This document shows, in pieces, positions 41,641 to 52,023 of a stretch of 64,000 nt of DNA. The DNA is from a virus, in IMG/VR virus record IMGVR_UViG_3300048546_000154, positions 35,490 to 99,489 of that record; one strand, 5' to 3'. Numbering within the stretch: the stretch's first letter is position 1; every line of letters starts with the position of its first letter. The notes beneath the pieces are model-generated. The model worked only from the letters and a program-made list of their open reading frames with translations, ran no database searches and was not told where the DNA came from. The position numbers were made by a program, and so were the translations under genes.

Positions 41641-41677
41641 TTTTTTTTAAACTATTAGTTTTTGAATACCCTTCGGT

Positions 41678-41685
41678 TATAAATA
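41678..41685 (+). promoter_or_regulatory. T4-type late promoter
   Basis: TATAAATA followed by TTAACA, 24 bases before the GTG start at 41709. Confidence 0.72.
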
Positions 41686-41708
41686 TTAACAATTAAGGGA
41701 GACTAAAA

Positions 41709-41966
41709 GTGTCGCAAATTAAAGCAAGAATAGATTCAACGATAAGTAGACCACAACAAGTGTCGGTTACTATGCCTGCAGGTGCAGCTTCTCAAACTGC
41801 TGTTACCAATTCTACTTTGAAATTTAGATTAATGGGAGATGTAGACGCTTCTACCTTAGCAGATGGTAGTATGATTCAGTATTCTGCAACAAGTGATAAA
41901 TTTGTTGTAAGAGACGAGATTTCAACTACTACTGGTTCAATAACATTGAACGGTGGTTCATTTTAA
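41709..41966 (+). CDS. Small structural protein
   Basis: 85 residues with a GTG start after AAGGGAGACTAAAA. Ser/Thr/Ala-rich beta protein (ISRPQQVSVTMPAGAASQTA; DASTLADGSMIQYSATSDKF) whose VDASTLADGSMIQYS piece is typical of phage fibre connector segments. Probably a short fibre-associated virion protein. Confidence 0.6.
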   Translation: MSQIKARIDSTISRPQQVSVTMPAGAASQTAVTNSTLKFRLMGDVDASTLADGSMIQYSATSDKFVVRDEISTTTGSITLNGGSF

Positions 41967-41996
41967 GTTTAAGGTAACAAAAGAGAGAGTTAAGAT

Positions 41997-43733
41997 ATGT
42001 CAACAATAATTAGAATAAAAAGAAGTGCTAATGCTTTAGCTCCAGGAACACTAAAACTTGGTGAATTAGCATTTACATACGGCACAGGTACTGCTGGTAA
42101 TGCCGGTGATAGATTATTCGTAGGTGCAGGTGGTGTAGACGGTTCAGGAAACGCAAACGATATTGATGTAATTGGTGGTAAGTATTTCACTAGTTTATTT
42201 CCAACAACGAACGGTGTCATTACTGCTGAAAAATTAATAACAACAGATTCAAACAAAAGAATTGACGAGATTATAGTTGGTAACGAAACAACTAACTCTG
42301 GTCGTATAACTTTTAATGAAGCTACAAACAACGGTTCAAACAATGTTGTTTTAAAAGCTCCATTATCATTAACAAATTCATCAACACTATTACTACCTGA
42401 CGGTGCAGGTTCTCAAGGACAATTTCTAAAAGTAATTTCTGCTTCTGGTACTGAAGCTCAATTAGGATTTGACGCTGTAGATACTACACTTACAATTGAA
42501 GATAGTGCTGGTGCAACAACAGATTACTCAACTAACTCTACTCTATTACTAACAGGTGATACAACAATTGATACAGCAGTTTCCGGCAATACGGTAACTA
42601 TTAAAGTACAAGACGGTGGAGTTGGCACAACACAACTTGCTGACGGTGGCGTATCAAATGTTAAACTTGCAAATGACGGTGTAACCTTAGGTACTACTGC
42701 ATTAACTCTCGGTGCTACTACAACTGACATTGCTGGATTAACAAATGTAGTCGTTGACCATTTAACAATAGATGGACAAGACATTGCTACATCGGCTGCA
42801 AATAGAAATATTACTTTAACACCACACGGAACTGGAACGGTTACCGTACCTAGTGGATATAAAGATAGAGCAGGTTTCGCTGCTGACTCACTTGCAACAA
42901 AAGAATATGTTGATAGTGCTTCAAGTGGTTTAGATGTAAAAGATAGTTGTAGAGTTGCTACTACAGCAAACTTATCTGCAACATATGACCAATCAAATGG
43001 TAGATTAGACAATAATGGAACTCAAGCTGCACTAACTATTGACGGTGTTGCATTATCACAAAACGATAGAGTTATGGTTAAAGACCAAAGTGAAGCTAGA
43101 CAAAACGGTATCTACCTAGTAGAAATCGTTGGTACTAACTCTACTAACTGGAGATTAACAAGAACACAAGACGCAAATGTTGGTACTGACTTAACTGGTG
43201 GTACATTTACTTTCGTAGAAGAAGGTACTGCTAATAGTGATAACGGTTATGTATTCACTCATAACGGTACACCAACTTTAACTGATAGTACACTTGCAAA
43301 TAATACTGAATTACCTGTATCACAATTTTCTGGTGCTGGTCAAGTAGTTGCCGGTGCAGCTATGGTAAAAGCAGGAAACACTTTAGATGTTAATGTAGAC
43401 AATACTTCAATCGCTGTAATATCAGACGCTTTATCTATTAAAGCAGGTGGGGTTACAAATGCTATGTTAGCAGGAAGTATTGCAAACTCCAAACTTGCTG
43501 ATCCAAATATCTCACTTGCTGGTGAGACTGGAACTGGTACGGTTGGATTAGGAAATACATTAACTATTTCTGCTGGAGAAGGAATTGATACTTCTGCTTC
43601 TGGTTCTGCAATTACAATTGCTGGCGAAGACGCAAGTACAAGTAATAAAGGAGTTGCGTCATTTAATAGTACAAACTTCACGGTAACAAGTGGTGATGTT
43701 GCATTGAATACTATTGACGGTGGTCTGTTCTAA
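41997..43733 (+). CDS. Tail fibre protein with Mtd-like N-terminus
   Basis: 578 residues. [20 protein letters not shown], then FTYGTG and [10 protein letters not shown] resemble the N-terminal fold of the major tropism determinant (Mtd) and related fibres. The body carries repeats like [20 protein letters not shown] and a lectin-like [20 protein letters not shown] segment. No diversity-generating element is nearby. Overlaps the next gene by one base (TAATG). Confidence 0.7.
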   Translation: MSTIIRIKRSANALAPGTLKLGELAFTYGTGTAGNAGDRLFVGAGGVDGSGNANDIDVIGGKYFTSLFPTTNGVITAEKLITTDSNKRIDEIIVGNETTNSGRITFNEATNNGSNNVVLKAPLSLTNSSTLLLPDGAGSQGQFLKVISASGTEAQLGFDAVDTTLTIEDSAGATTDYSTNSTLLLTGDTTIDTAVSGNTVTIKVQDGGVGTTQLADGGVSNVKLANDGVTLGTTALTLGATTTDIAGLTNVVVDHLTIDGQDIATSAANRNITLTPHGTGTVTVPSGYKDRAGFAADSLATKEYVDSASSGLDVKDSCRVATTANLSATYDQSNGRLDNNGTQAALTIDGVALSQNDRVMVKDQSEARQNGIYLVEIVGTNSTNWRLTRTQDANVGTDLTGGTFTFVEEGTANSDNGYVFTHNGTPTLTDSTLANNTELPVSQFSGAGQVVAGAAMVKAGNTLDVNVDNTSIAVISDALSIKAGGVTNAMLAGSIANSKLADPNISLAGETGTGTVGLGNTLTISAGEGIDTSASGSAITIAGEDASTSNKGVASFNSTNFTVTSGDVALNTIDGGLF

Positions 43734-44113
43734 TGACCGCAATACTTAAACCAAAAAGAAGTTTTACAGCTTCTGCTGTTCCTCAATTATCTGATTTAGA
43801 AATTGGTGAATTAGCAATGAACATTGCTGACGGTAAGTTTTACACGAAGCAAAATGCGAACACTATTAAAGAAGTTGGTGGTGCCTCTGCTATTGATATT
43901 CAATCAGTATTACAAGCAGGTGCTGTATCAACAACAGACTTAACTTTTAATAACGCAAACATTATTTTTGAAGGTGCCACAGCTGACGCCTTTGAAACAA
44001 CATTAACGGTAGAAAATCCGACTGCTGATAGAACGATTAAACTACCAAATTCTAGTGGAACATTAGCATTGACCGGAGATATTCTTGCCTTTGCTGTTGT
44101 ATTTGGAGGATAA
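43733..44113 (+). CDS. Short fibre protein
   Basis: 126 residues. An N-terminus of the same type as the preceding fibre (PKRSFTASAVPQLSDLEIGE, then LAMNIADGKFYTKQ), followed by IFEGATADAFETTLTVENPT and LPNSSGTLALTGDI, a segment shared with the 29307 protein. It looks like two modules taken from larger fibres and may be a short connector fibre. Confidence 0.65.
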   Translation: MTAILKPKRSFTASAVPQLSDLEIGELAMNIADGKFYTKQNANTIKEVGGASAIDIQSVLQAGAVSTTDLTFNNANIIFEGATADAFETTLTVENPTADRTIKLPNSSGTLALTGDILAFAVVFGG

Positions 44114-44116
44114 TAA

Positions 44117-44446
44117 ATGGCTAGTGCTTTTAAAAACGCAGGAATGACAAACTCGCAAGTTGATGATTCAACTGCAAATGTTTATACAGCACCATCAAAT
44201 GGTACTGCTGTATTACACGCTGTTTACATTTCAAATACTTCAACTGATACACAAGCAGAAGTTGATGTAAAAATAACAATAGACGGTGGAACGACTTTTA
44301 AGGCGTTGATGTCTAATATCATCATACCACAAAATAACACATTTATATTAGATAAACCTGTAAACCTTGAAGCAAATGACATTATAAGAGTTATTGCGTC
44401 TCACGGAAATACAGATACGGTAATGTCGGTATTAGAAAATACTTAA
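44117..44446 (+). CDS. Small beta-sandwich virion protein
   Basis: 109 residues: VYTAPSNGTAVLHAVYISNT, VDVKITIDGGTTFKALMSNI, FILDKPVNLEANDIIRVIAS. This reads as one beta-sandwich domain, common among phage neck, tail or fibre accessory proteins. Starts three bases after the short fibre gene. Confidence 0.6.
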   Translation: MASAFKNAGMTNSQVDDSTANVYTAPSNGTAVLHAVYISNTSTDTQAEVDVKITIDGGTTFKALMSNIIIPQNNTFILDKPVNLEANDIIRVIASHGNTDTVMSVLENT

Positions 44447-44469
44447 TAGTTTTTAGACGCTGGTTATTG

Positions 44470-44477
44470 TATAAATA
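44470..44477 (+). promoter_or_regulatory. T4-type late promoter
   Basis: TATAAATA followed by TAAAGA, 26 bases before the start at 44503. Confidence 0.72.
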
Positions 44478-44502
44478 TAAAGAAACGAAGAGGAATAATT
44501 AA

Positions 44503-45000
44503 ATGGCATTAGCATTACCAACAGGAGCTTCACAAGCAGTAGCAGTAGACGCCGCTGGTTTTCAAATCTCTAACGAATATGCAATGCACGCCCTTAACCG
44601 TGATGTTAATGGTCTCTTAATCTATACTAAAGTAAAATTAGATAGTAATGAGACAATTGAAGTTAACTCTGGTGAAGGATTTGGGTTTAATGGTTTTGAA
44701 GGACTTGCACTAGGTAAAGCAAGTGATGGTACAACGGTTCAGAATACACTACAAAGTGATTATGATGAAACAACGGACTCCCATTATCAAACAAACGCAA
44801 AGTTTAGAAAGTATCAACAAACAAGATTTGATCCGTTGAAACTTTTTTATTTTATAAATGATGACGGTAATCTGGTTGCAAGGTATCAACAAGATTATAC
44901 ATACGCCGCTAGTGAGACAGCAACTTCTACAACAGGAGCTAACTGGACACCTAGTGGAGGAACTTATTATACCCAAAACAACATTAACAGGTATTTGTAA
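44503..45000 (+). CDS. Virion protein of the fibre region
   Basis: 165 residues. Opens with LPTGASQAVAVDAAGFQISN, a segment I associate with marine phage structural proteins, then a beta part (LLIYTKVKLDSNETIEVNSG) and a Tyr/Gln/Asn-rich end. Likely a virion component linked with the large fibres that follow. No specific family. Confidence 0.6.
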   Translation: MALALPTGASQAVAVDAAGFQISNEYAMHALNRDVNGLLIYTKVKLDSNETIEVNSGEGFGFNGFEGLALGKASDGTTVQNTLQSDYDETTDSHYQTNAKFRKYQQTRFDPLKLFYFINDDGNLVARYQQDYTYAASETATSTTGANWTPSGGTYYTQNNINRYL

Positions 45001-45023
45001 AAATTAAATAGAGAGAGATAAAA

Positions 45024-48000
45024 ATGGCAGATTTTATTCTAGGTAGACTTAAATTTCACTTTAAAGGAGATTGGGTTACAGGAACAGCATACATCAAAGA
45101 TGATGTTGTAAGATACGGAGGAAACAGCTTCGTGGCGATGGCTAACCATACAGGTTCAGCTGCGTTTGAAACAGATTTAACAGCAACCAAATGGAAAAAG
45201 ATGGTTGCAGGACAAGAGTGGAAAGGTGCTTGGGCAGGAACAACTGCTTATAAAGTAGATGATGTAGTACAATGGGGAGGTTCTACTTTCGTATGTAATA
45301 CAGCGCACACTTCACAATCAGATTTATATGATGACACTTCAAAGTGGACATCATTTGTTCCAGGATTTAAATGGACAGGAACTTATACTGCTTCAACAGC
45401 ATATAAAGTTAACGATTTAGCAAAGTACGGTGCGAATGTTTACATTTGTACGGTTGAACATACTGCCGCTTCAACTATTGATACTACTAAATTTACTTTA
45501 TTCGTTTCTGGACTAGAATTTGAAGATTCATACAATTCTGCAACTGCATATCAAGCAGGTGACATTGTAACCTACGGCGGTTACAACTATGTTGCCGAAC
45601 AACAATCAACAGGTCAAACACCATATAACAACGCTTCATATTGGACGGTTTTAACAACTGGTTTCAAAATGCAAGGTACATATGCTGGTGGTACTGCATA
45701 CAAAACTGGTGATGTAGTAAGATATGGTGGTCATACTTATGTTGCAAAACAAGACGCAACTGGAGTTGTACCAACAACTACTGCGACTTGGGATTTATTA
45801 AACGAAGGATTTAACTGGAGAGACAATTGGGCAGACGCAACTGCTTATGCTCCTGGTGATTCAGTTGGTTACGGTTCATCATCTTATAGATGTAAACTTG
45901 CTCACACATCTTCTGCTGTTGTAGGAGACGCTAAGAGACCTGATTATGATACAGGCGGAGTTTACTGGGACCTAGTTGCTGAAGGAGATTCAAACTTTGT
46001 TACCACTACAAGAGGTGACTTATTAACAAGAAACGCTACACAAAATATTAGATTGCCAATTGGTACATCTGGTTCAGTTGTTCAATCAGACGGAACAGAT
46101 GTTAGTTGGACAATACCTGGGGTTACAGCAAATGTTTACTTTGTTGCTAAACACGGTGCTGACAACGACCCAGCTTCTGATACAGGTAGAGGAACTTCAT
46201 TAGACAAACCTTGGTTAACTTTGCAATATGCAATGACTTGGATTAACGCTAATGTAACCGCTGCTACATTTAAAACGGTTTATGTTAAAACTGGAGAATA
46301 CGAAGAATCATTACCTATCATCTTATCTGCTAATACACAATTAGTTGGAGACGGTGTTAGAAGTACAAGAATTAAACCTGCTTCTGGTAACTCAACGGTT
46401 GCTGGATTAACAAACACTCCAAACAATCGTGCTGATATGTTTAGAGTACATAACGGTACAACGGTTGCAGGATTTACATTTACTGGAATGGTTGGAACTA
46501 TGGGAACTGCTGACTCTTACGGAGTTGCAAGACCTAATACTTCTGACGGTGCAACACGAAGTGGTGTTGTATTTGCATTAGACCCAGGAACTGGAGTTGG
46601 CGATACAACTACACACATTACATCTAAATCACCATTTATTCAGAATTGTACTCACTTTGGATTTGGTTCTGTTGGTATTAAGATTGACGGTTCATTACAC
46701 AACTCTGGAAACAGAAGTATACTTGCAAACGACTTTACACAGGTAACTTCTGACGGTATTGGAGTTTGGGCATTGAATAATGCTAAATCAGAATTAGTAT
46801 CTGTATTTACATATTACGCACATCACGGTTACTTATGTGATAGTGGTGCTGTTATGAGAAGTTTGAACTCAAACAACTCTTACGGTGAATACGGTTCAAC
46901 TGCAACTGGTATTGACGCTGGTGAAACACCATATACTGGTAATGTTGATTTAAGAAACAACGAAGCTCAAGTAGGAAGAGTATTAGTATCTGGTTCTGGA
47001 ATCGGAAGATTAGAATTACAATACGCTGGAAATGCTTACACTTCTTCAAGTGTTGCAATTGCAGGATCCGGTGCTTCTGGTGCTGTATCAACAACTCACG
47101 CTGATGGTGCTGTAAACTTTGTTAAAGTTAACACTACAGGATCAACACACTTTACTACAACAGGTTTTGCACAAACAGGAACTTCAAGTACAATTAAACT
47201 TGCTGCTTCTGATTCACAACCTGATGACTTCTACAATGGTATGAGAATTACGGTATATACAGGAACTGGTTATGGTAACACAGGTGTTATCGCTGACTAT
47301 GTTGCTTCTACAAAAACTGCAACGGTACAAAAAGAAAATGGTGTCGCAGGATTTGATGTATTCGTAAACTCTGGATTATCAGCTGCAACAACTTTTGATA
47401 CAACTTCAGGATATGAAATTGAACCAAGAGTTGCTTTAAGTGGTGGTGGTTCTCCTAGTAGAAACGCACTCGCAAGAGCAGTTGTAGAAAATCAACAAAT
47501 TTCAAAAATTCTTATATTAGACGGTGGTGCCGGTTATTCTTCTGCACCAACGGTAACAATCACAGACCCTAACGCAAGTACGGTTGGAACTGCAACATCA
47601 CATATTGGTGACGGTGTAATTTCACAAACTACGGTAACAACAAGTGGTTCTGGATATAAAACAGAAACAACAACTGCAACTATTACAGGTGACGGTTATG
47701 CTGAAATCTCTAGTGAAGGTACTGCCTTTGTTAGATTAACAGGATTATCTAAATCACCAACTGGTGGTGACATTGTTGAATTTGCTGGAATATCCAATCA
47801 AGCATATTATGTTGTTAGTGTAACCGGTTATAATGCTGGCGCTGGACTTGTTAGAGTAAATCCTAAATTTACAACTTCTAACACTCCAACACACTCCGAG
47901 ACTGCAACATTAAGAAGTAATTACTCAAACATTAGATTGACTGGACACGACTTCTTGGATGTAGGTACTGGTGATATTACTACAACAAATTATCCTAACA

Positions 48001-48740
48001 CACCAACACAATTACCTGACGCAAATGATGAAATATTTGAAGCAGATAGAGGAAGAGTATTCTACTCATCTACTGACCAAGACGGTAACTTTAGAGTTGG
48101 TAACTTGTTTAGAATTGAACAGGCAACTGGTAAAGCGACATTGAACGCTGAAGCATTTGACCTTTCTGGATTACAAGAATTGAGTCTAGGCTCAAACGCA
48201 CAAGGTAACTTCGGTGCTACAATTAATGAATTTAGTACTGACGGAACATTAGCAGATAATTCTGATACTGCTCTCGTTACCGAAAGAGCGATTAAGACTT
48301 ATGTAGATGGTCAACTTGGTGGAGGACAGAATGATTTATCAGTTAACTCATTAACTGCTGGTTCAATTACTGCTTCTGGAACAAGTATCTCTACAACAGG
48401 TACGAGTGGAACAGATGTTAACTTATCTATTGGAACACAAAACAATGGTATAATTACTCTTTCTGCACAAGCACAAACTGCTATTGCTCCAACGGCTGCA
48501 AATGATTTAGTTAATAAGTCATATGTTGACGCACAAGGAACTCCAACATTACAAACACTTTCAATTGATGATGAAGACTTATCATTAAAGAGAAGAGTAA
48601 TAACAAATGCAAATGAGTTAATACAAAAAGAAAGTGCTTACTTTGATGGTACGGACGCAACTGAAGGATTTGAATTTATCAACGGAACTATGCAAATAAA
48701 CATTGATAAATCTGGAGACTTGGTAATAGAAACAACATAA
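45024..48740 (+). CDS. Large tail fibre with carbohydrate-binding-like repeats and beta-helix
   Basis: 1238 residues. The first 320 contain six to seven repeats of the chitin-binding (CBM5/12-like) type: W..g..Y..gDvV.ygG..Y.c, e.g. GAWAGTTAYKVDDVVQWGGS. Then VYFVAKHGADNDPASDTGRG with LQYAMTWINANV starts a right-handed beta-helix of the pectate-lyase type, followed by Gly-rich bead segments and a fibre-like end. Probable receptor binding or host-glycan contact. The N-terminal module (LGRLKFHFKGDWVTGTAYIK, DDVVRYGG) is shared with the next three large genes. Confidence 0.8.
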   Translation: MADFILGRLKFHFKGDWVTGTAYIKDDVVRYGGNSFVAMANHTGSAAFETDLTATKWKKMVAGQEWKGAWAGTTAYKVDDVVQWGGSTFVCNTAHTSQSDLYDDTSKWTSFVPGFKWTGTYTASTAYKVNDLAKYGANVYICTVEHTAASTIDTTKFTLFVSGLEFEDSYNSATAYQAGDIVTYGGYNYVAEQQSTGQTPYNNASYWTVLTTGFKMQGTYAGGTAYKTGDVVRYGGHTYVAKQDATGVVPTTTATWDLLNEGFNWRDNWADATAYAPGDSVGYGSSSYRCKLAHTSSAVVGDAKRPDYDTGGVYWDLVAEGDSNFVTTTRGDLLTRNATQNIRLPIGTSGSVVQSDGTDVSWTIPGVTANVYFVAKHGADNDPASDTGRGTSLDKPWLTLQYAMTWINANVTAATFKTVYVKTGEYEESLPIILSANTQLVGDGVRSTRIKPASGNSTVAGLTNTPNNRADMFRVHNGTTVAGFTFTGMVGTMGTADSYGVARPNTSDGATRSGVVFALDPGTGVGDTTTHITSKSPFIQNCTHFGFGSVGIKIDGSLHNSGNRSILANDFTQVTSDGIGVWALNNAKSELVSVFTYYAHHGYLCDSGAVMRSLNSNNSYGEYGSTATGIDAGETPYTGNVDLRNNEAQVGRVLVSGSGIGRLELQYAGNAYTSSSVAIAGSGASGAVSTTHADGAVNFVKVNTTGSTHFTTTGFAQTGTSSTIKLAASDSQPDDFYNGMRITVYTGTGYGNTGVIADYVASTKTATVQKENGVAGFDVFVNSGLSAATTFDTTSGYEIEPRVALSGGGSPSRNALARAVVENQQISKILILDGGAGYSSAPTVTITDPNASTVGTATSHIGDGVISQTTVTTSGSGYKTETTTATITGDGYAEISSEGTAFVRLTGLSKSPTGGDIVEFAGISNQAYYVVSVTGYNAGAGLVRVNPKFTTSNTPTHSETATLRSNYSNIRLTGHDFLDVGTGDITTTNYPNTPTQLPDANDEIFEADRGRVFYSSTDQDGNFRVGNLFRIEQATGKATLNAEAFDLSGLQELSLGSNAQGNFGATINEFSTDGTLADNSDTALVTERAIKTYVDGQLGGGQNDLSVNSLTAGSITASGTSISTTGTSGTDVNLSIGTQNNGIITLSAQAQTAIAPTAANDLVNKSYVDAQGTPTLQTLSIDDEDLSLKRRVITNANELIQKESAYFDGTDATEGFEFINGTMQINIDKSGDLVIETT

Positions 48741-48767
48741 ATAATAGTTAAATAGGAAGATATAAAA

Positions 48768-51700
48768 ATGGCAACAACAAAAACTAGAATTGGTAATCTG
48801 TTCTTCAATTACCAGGGTGATTATTCAAGTACGAAAACATACTTTAAAGATGATGTTGTATTACACAACAATTCTGATTATATTTGTGTTAAAAATTCGT
48901 CTACTACAGGAGTAGCACCTGATACTGGAACAGAAGCTCAACAAAAAAGATATGCAAGGGTAACTATTGCTACATCAGCAAGTACTGGTGGTAATGCTTA
49001 CAAATGGGACGGTGAAGCAACTTGGCCTCAATCAGAAGTACAATACAAAATTGGTGATACATTAGTATTATACCAAGACGGTAATGACTTTGATGATAAT
49101 AAGATTGCATTTTCTGACTCTGCTACTTCAAAAGAAACAAATTTATTCCACACAGATGTAACCTATATGTTAGACGGTAAGTCTGTTGGTGGTGGAACTG
49201 GAAGCGGTGAATACTTTAACTCTGGTACATTTAACAATGCTACTAAAAGAGAAATTAGAATAGAGATTACTGCTGAAACTCCAAAAGAAATTTATATCTT
49301 CAACTTTGATAATCCTTCTGCTACTTGGGGACCTAAAATGGTCGTTGCCGAAAACCAAGTATGGAAAGAAATCAGACAATCATTTAAATGGAGAGGTGAC
49401 CATAGTGAAGCTTCTGTTGTTTACAATCCAAATGATATAATCAGAATAAATGTTCCTGTAGATAATGACTTTTCTACAAACAATCAATATTCTGGAGACC
49501 AAATTCAAAAAATTAGATGTACTTATGTTTGTTTAAGAGAACACACATCTGGTGTCGCAGGTACTTTACCTTGGGACCAAGATACTGATACAGACGCAAA
49601 CAAGTATTGGGAAAGAATTTCAGAAGAACATCAATTTGATGACGAAACAATTACAGATAGTGGTGCTGTTGCAACATTAGATACTTCATCTACTTCTGCT
49701 TCACCTGCTAGACAAGCAGGATATTATCCTTTTGTAAATACTAATAATGCTACTGCCGCTGCTGAAAATAGTGGTGCAGGAAGAACTGGTGGATATAACT
49801 CTCCTCAAGTACATATTACTTGTGAAGGTTACCAATCAGTTAAATCAGTTGGAAACTTTTCAACTGCACATTACAAAAGAAAACCTGGTATATACAGAAA
49901 CTTAACACAATCTTCATCTTCTGGTGCTGGTTCAAACTGCACATTTGATATTGAAGTAGATAATAACGGTGCTGTTATTTCAGTTAAAGTTACCAAAAAA
50001 TCACTTGGTGGTCAAATGGGTGGCTTAGGATATGCTGTTAACGAAACAATTACAATGGGTGACTCACTTCTAGGAGCTGGCGGTGCACCTGACTTTACTT
50101 TTGATATATTATCAATTGGTACTTGGGGTGCTCTTCAAATAGAAATCGCTAGAGACCAAAAAAGAGGAATGCAAAACGCACAATGGGAAAATGATGACGA
50201 AGCTGAAATGATGGGTGGTGAAAACAACCTTGTAGGTGATACATTAGGTGTTGACGCACAAGTATTATATTCTGGTGCTGCTATTGCGTTTGATGTTGCA
50301 AGTACACAGAAAAAAGCAAGAGGTTATCAAAACTTCTTTAGTGGAAACAGATTAGAAGCAATGGCATTATGTAATGAAAACGGACCTATTGGTGATGACC
50401 ATCCGTTATACAGATTGCCTGGACAATTCCAACAAGCGAATTGTGTTAACTGGCCTTGTTTCATTAACGGTAGAGGTTCAATTACAAGTTGGGGTTCAAA
50501 CTCTAACGGTCAAAACGGATTAGAACAAGGTTCTATTATGACTGGTGTTGGTATGGTATTTCCATTCCTAGACTGGTACAGAAGTACAGACAATGGTGGT
50601 AGTGGTATTCATACTACTCCTGATGGAGAACCACCAAAAGCAATTCAACTATTATCTGGATATGAAGTTGGTATGGCACTATTTAATAATGGTGAAATAT
50701 ACCATTGGGGTTACGGAGGTCACGGACAAAATGGTGACGCTGCTACTTCAAACAGAGGATACACGGTAAGATGTGGTGGAACATACCAAGAAGTTTATCT
50801 TGCTGCTAATACTTCAACTCACACATTGAAAGATACAAGAATTAAAAGAATTTACATTACTAATTGGGGCGGAGACAATAACACAAATACACATAGTTGT
50901 TATGCGTTAGATACTGACGGCGAACTATGGGCTTGGGGTTACAATGGATACGGTCAATTAGGACAAAACAATACTTCTGATTTAAATAGACCTACAAAAA
51001 TTAATAAGACTACTTACTTCAATGGTAATAAGATTGACGCTTTCTGGACTGCTGGTGCAGGATACGCTTTCTGTTTTGCTTTAGATGTAACCGGTAAATT
51101 ATATACTTGGGGTTACAACGGTTACGGTGTTTTAGGACACGGTAACACAACTAACTTATCAGTACCAACTGAAATTCCAACTATCGTTTGGGATAACGGT
51201 GCAAGTAATCCTGGTAAGATTAAAAAATTATTAGTAGACTCGCAACAATCATATCAAAGATGTGCCATTCTTACTGAAAAAGGTAAGATATATTGGTGTG
51301 GAAGAAATGAATACGGTTGGGCGATGATGGGTAATACTACAGATGTAAGCACATTTACAATTATGTCTAATGGTCCAGGTAGTGGAACATATTCTGATTG
51401 TCAAAATATGTGGTTTACAGGAAACGGCAGATACGCAAGTTTCTGGACTAAAGATAGTAAAGACGAAATTAAGTGTTGTGGTTACAATGGTAACTATGAA
51501 CTTGGTATTGGAAACTCAACAAATCAAACTGCTGCTGTTTCACCAAAATGGCAGATAAATGGAACTACAACTTCTGACTTACACAACATTAAAGACATTG
51601 GTTGTAATAGTGAATATGGTAACCAATGGATGTGTAATGTATGGGTATTAACATATGACGGATTTATGTTTAATACTGGAAGAAATAATTATGGAATAGG

Positions 51701-51986
51701 TGCTCAAGGTTGGTCGTCTTCTTATAATGACAGACAATCAACTAATGGTATTGAAGAAACAGATGATTACTATTTCCAAATGCAAAGAATGCCTAATTAC
51801 GCTCACGGAAGAGTTGAAGATGTAAGAGGACGAGGTTACTACTCTACAGACGGTAACAGATACCACTTTAGAGAAATTAGAACTTTTGATAACAGATACC
51901 TAATTTGGGGTTACGGTGGAGACCATATGCAAGGTCAAAACGACGGAGACTATTGCTCTATGCCACAACCCGCTGTTTTAGGATAG
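48768..51986 (+). CDS. Adhesin-like fibre with RCC1 beta-propeller
   Basis: 1072 residues. N-terminal fibre module (IGNLFFNYQGDYSSTKTYFK, DDVVLHNN) like its neighbours, a middle of mixed beta domains, and from about residue 565 to the end seven to eight RCC1-type repeats such as AWGYNGYGQLGQNNTSDLNR and TWGYNGYGVLGHGNTTNLSV. This number fits one complete propeller. RCC1 propellers are best known from eukaryotic regulators and from bacterial surface proteins; here they probably bind host surface. The end IWGYGGDHMQGQ may close the ring. Confidence 0.82.
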   Translation: MATTKTRIGNLFFNYQGDYSSTKTYFKDDVVLHNNSDYICVKNSSTTGVAPDTGTEAQQKRYARVTIATSASTGGNAYKWDGEATWPQSEVQYKIGDTLVLYQDGNDFDDNKIAFSDSATSKETNLFHTDVTYMLDGKSVGGGTGSGEYFNSGTFNNATKREIRIEITAETPKEIYIFNFDNPSATWGPKMVVAENQVWKEIRQSFKWRGDHSEASVVYNPNDIIRINVPVDNDFSTNNQYSGDQIQKIRCTYVCLREHTSGVAGTLPWDQDTDTDANKYWERISEEHQFDDETITDSGAVATLDTSSTSASPARQAGYYPFVNTNNATAAAENSGAGRTGGYNSPQVHITCEGYQSVKSVGNFSTAHYKRKPGIYRNLTQSSSSGAGSNCTFDIEVDNNGAVISVKVTKKSLGGQMGGLGYAVNETITMGDSLLGAGGAPDFTFDILSIGTWGALQIEIARDQKRGMQNAQWENDDEAEMMGGENNLVGDTLGVDAQVLYSGAAIAFDVASTQKKARGYQNFFSGNRLEAMALCNENGPIGDDHPLYRLPGQFQQANCVNWPCFINGRGSITSWGSNSNGQNGLEQGSIMTGVGMVFPFLDWYRSTDNGGSGIHTTPDGEPPKAIQLLSGYEVGMALFNNGEIYHWGYGGHGQNGDAATSNRGYTVRCGGTYQEVYLAANTSTHTLKDTRIKRIYITNWGGDNNTNTHSCYALDTDGELWAWGYNGYGQLGQNNTSDLNRPTKINKTTYFNGNKIDAFWTAGAGYAFCFALDVTGKLYTWGYNGYGVLGHGNTTNLSVPTEIPTIVWDNGASNPGKIKKLLVDSQQSYQRCAILTEKGKIYWCGRNEYGWAMMGNTTDVSTFTIMSNGPGSGTYSDCQNMWFTGNGRYASFWTKDSKDEIKCCGYNGNYELGIGNSTNQTAAVSPKWQINGTTTSDLHNIKDIGCNSEYGNQWMCNVWVLTYDGFMFNTGRNNYGIGAQGWSSSYNDRQSTNGIEETDDYYFQMQRMPNYAHGRVEDVRGRGYYSTDGNRYHFREIRTFDNRYLIWGYGGDHMQGQNDGDYCSMPQPAVLG

Positions 51987-51994
51987 TATAAATA
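51987..51994 (+). promoter_or_regulatory. T4-type late promoter
   Basis: TATAAATA directly after the stop codon of the preceding fibre and 30 bases before the next start; followed by TAAAGA as at 44470. Confidence 0.72.
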
Positions 51995-52023
51995 TAAAGA
52001 ACAATTAAGATAGGAAAATAAAA

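Noticed and set aside
41636-41660. Rho-independent terminator at the T-run after 41640
   Set aside because: No GC-rich stem precedes the eight T's.
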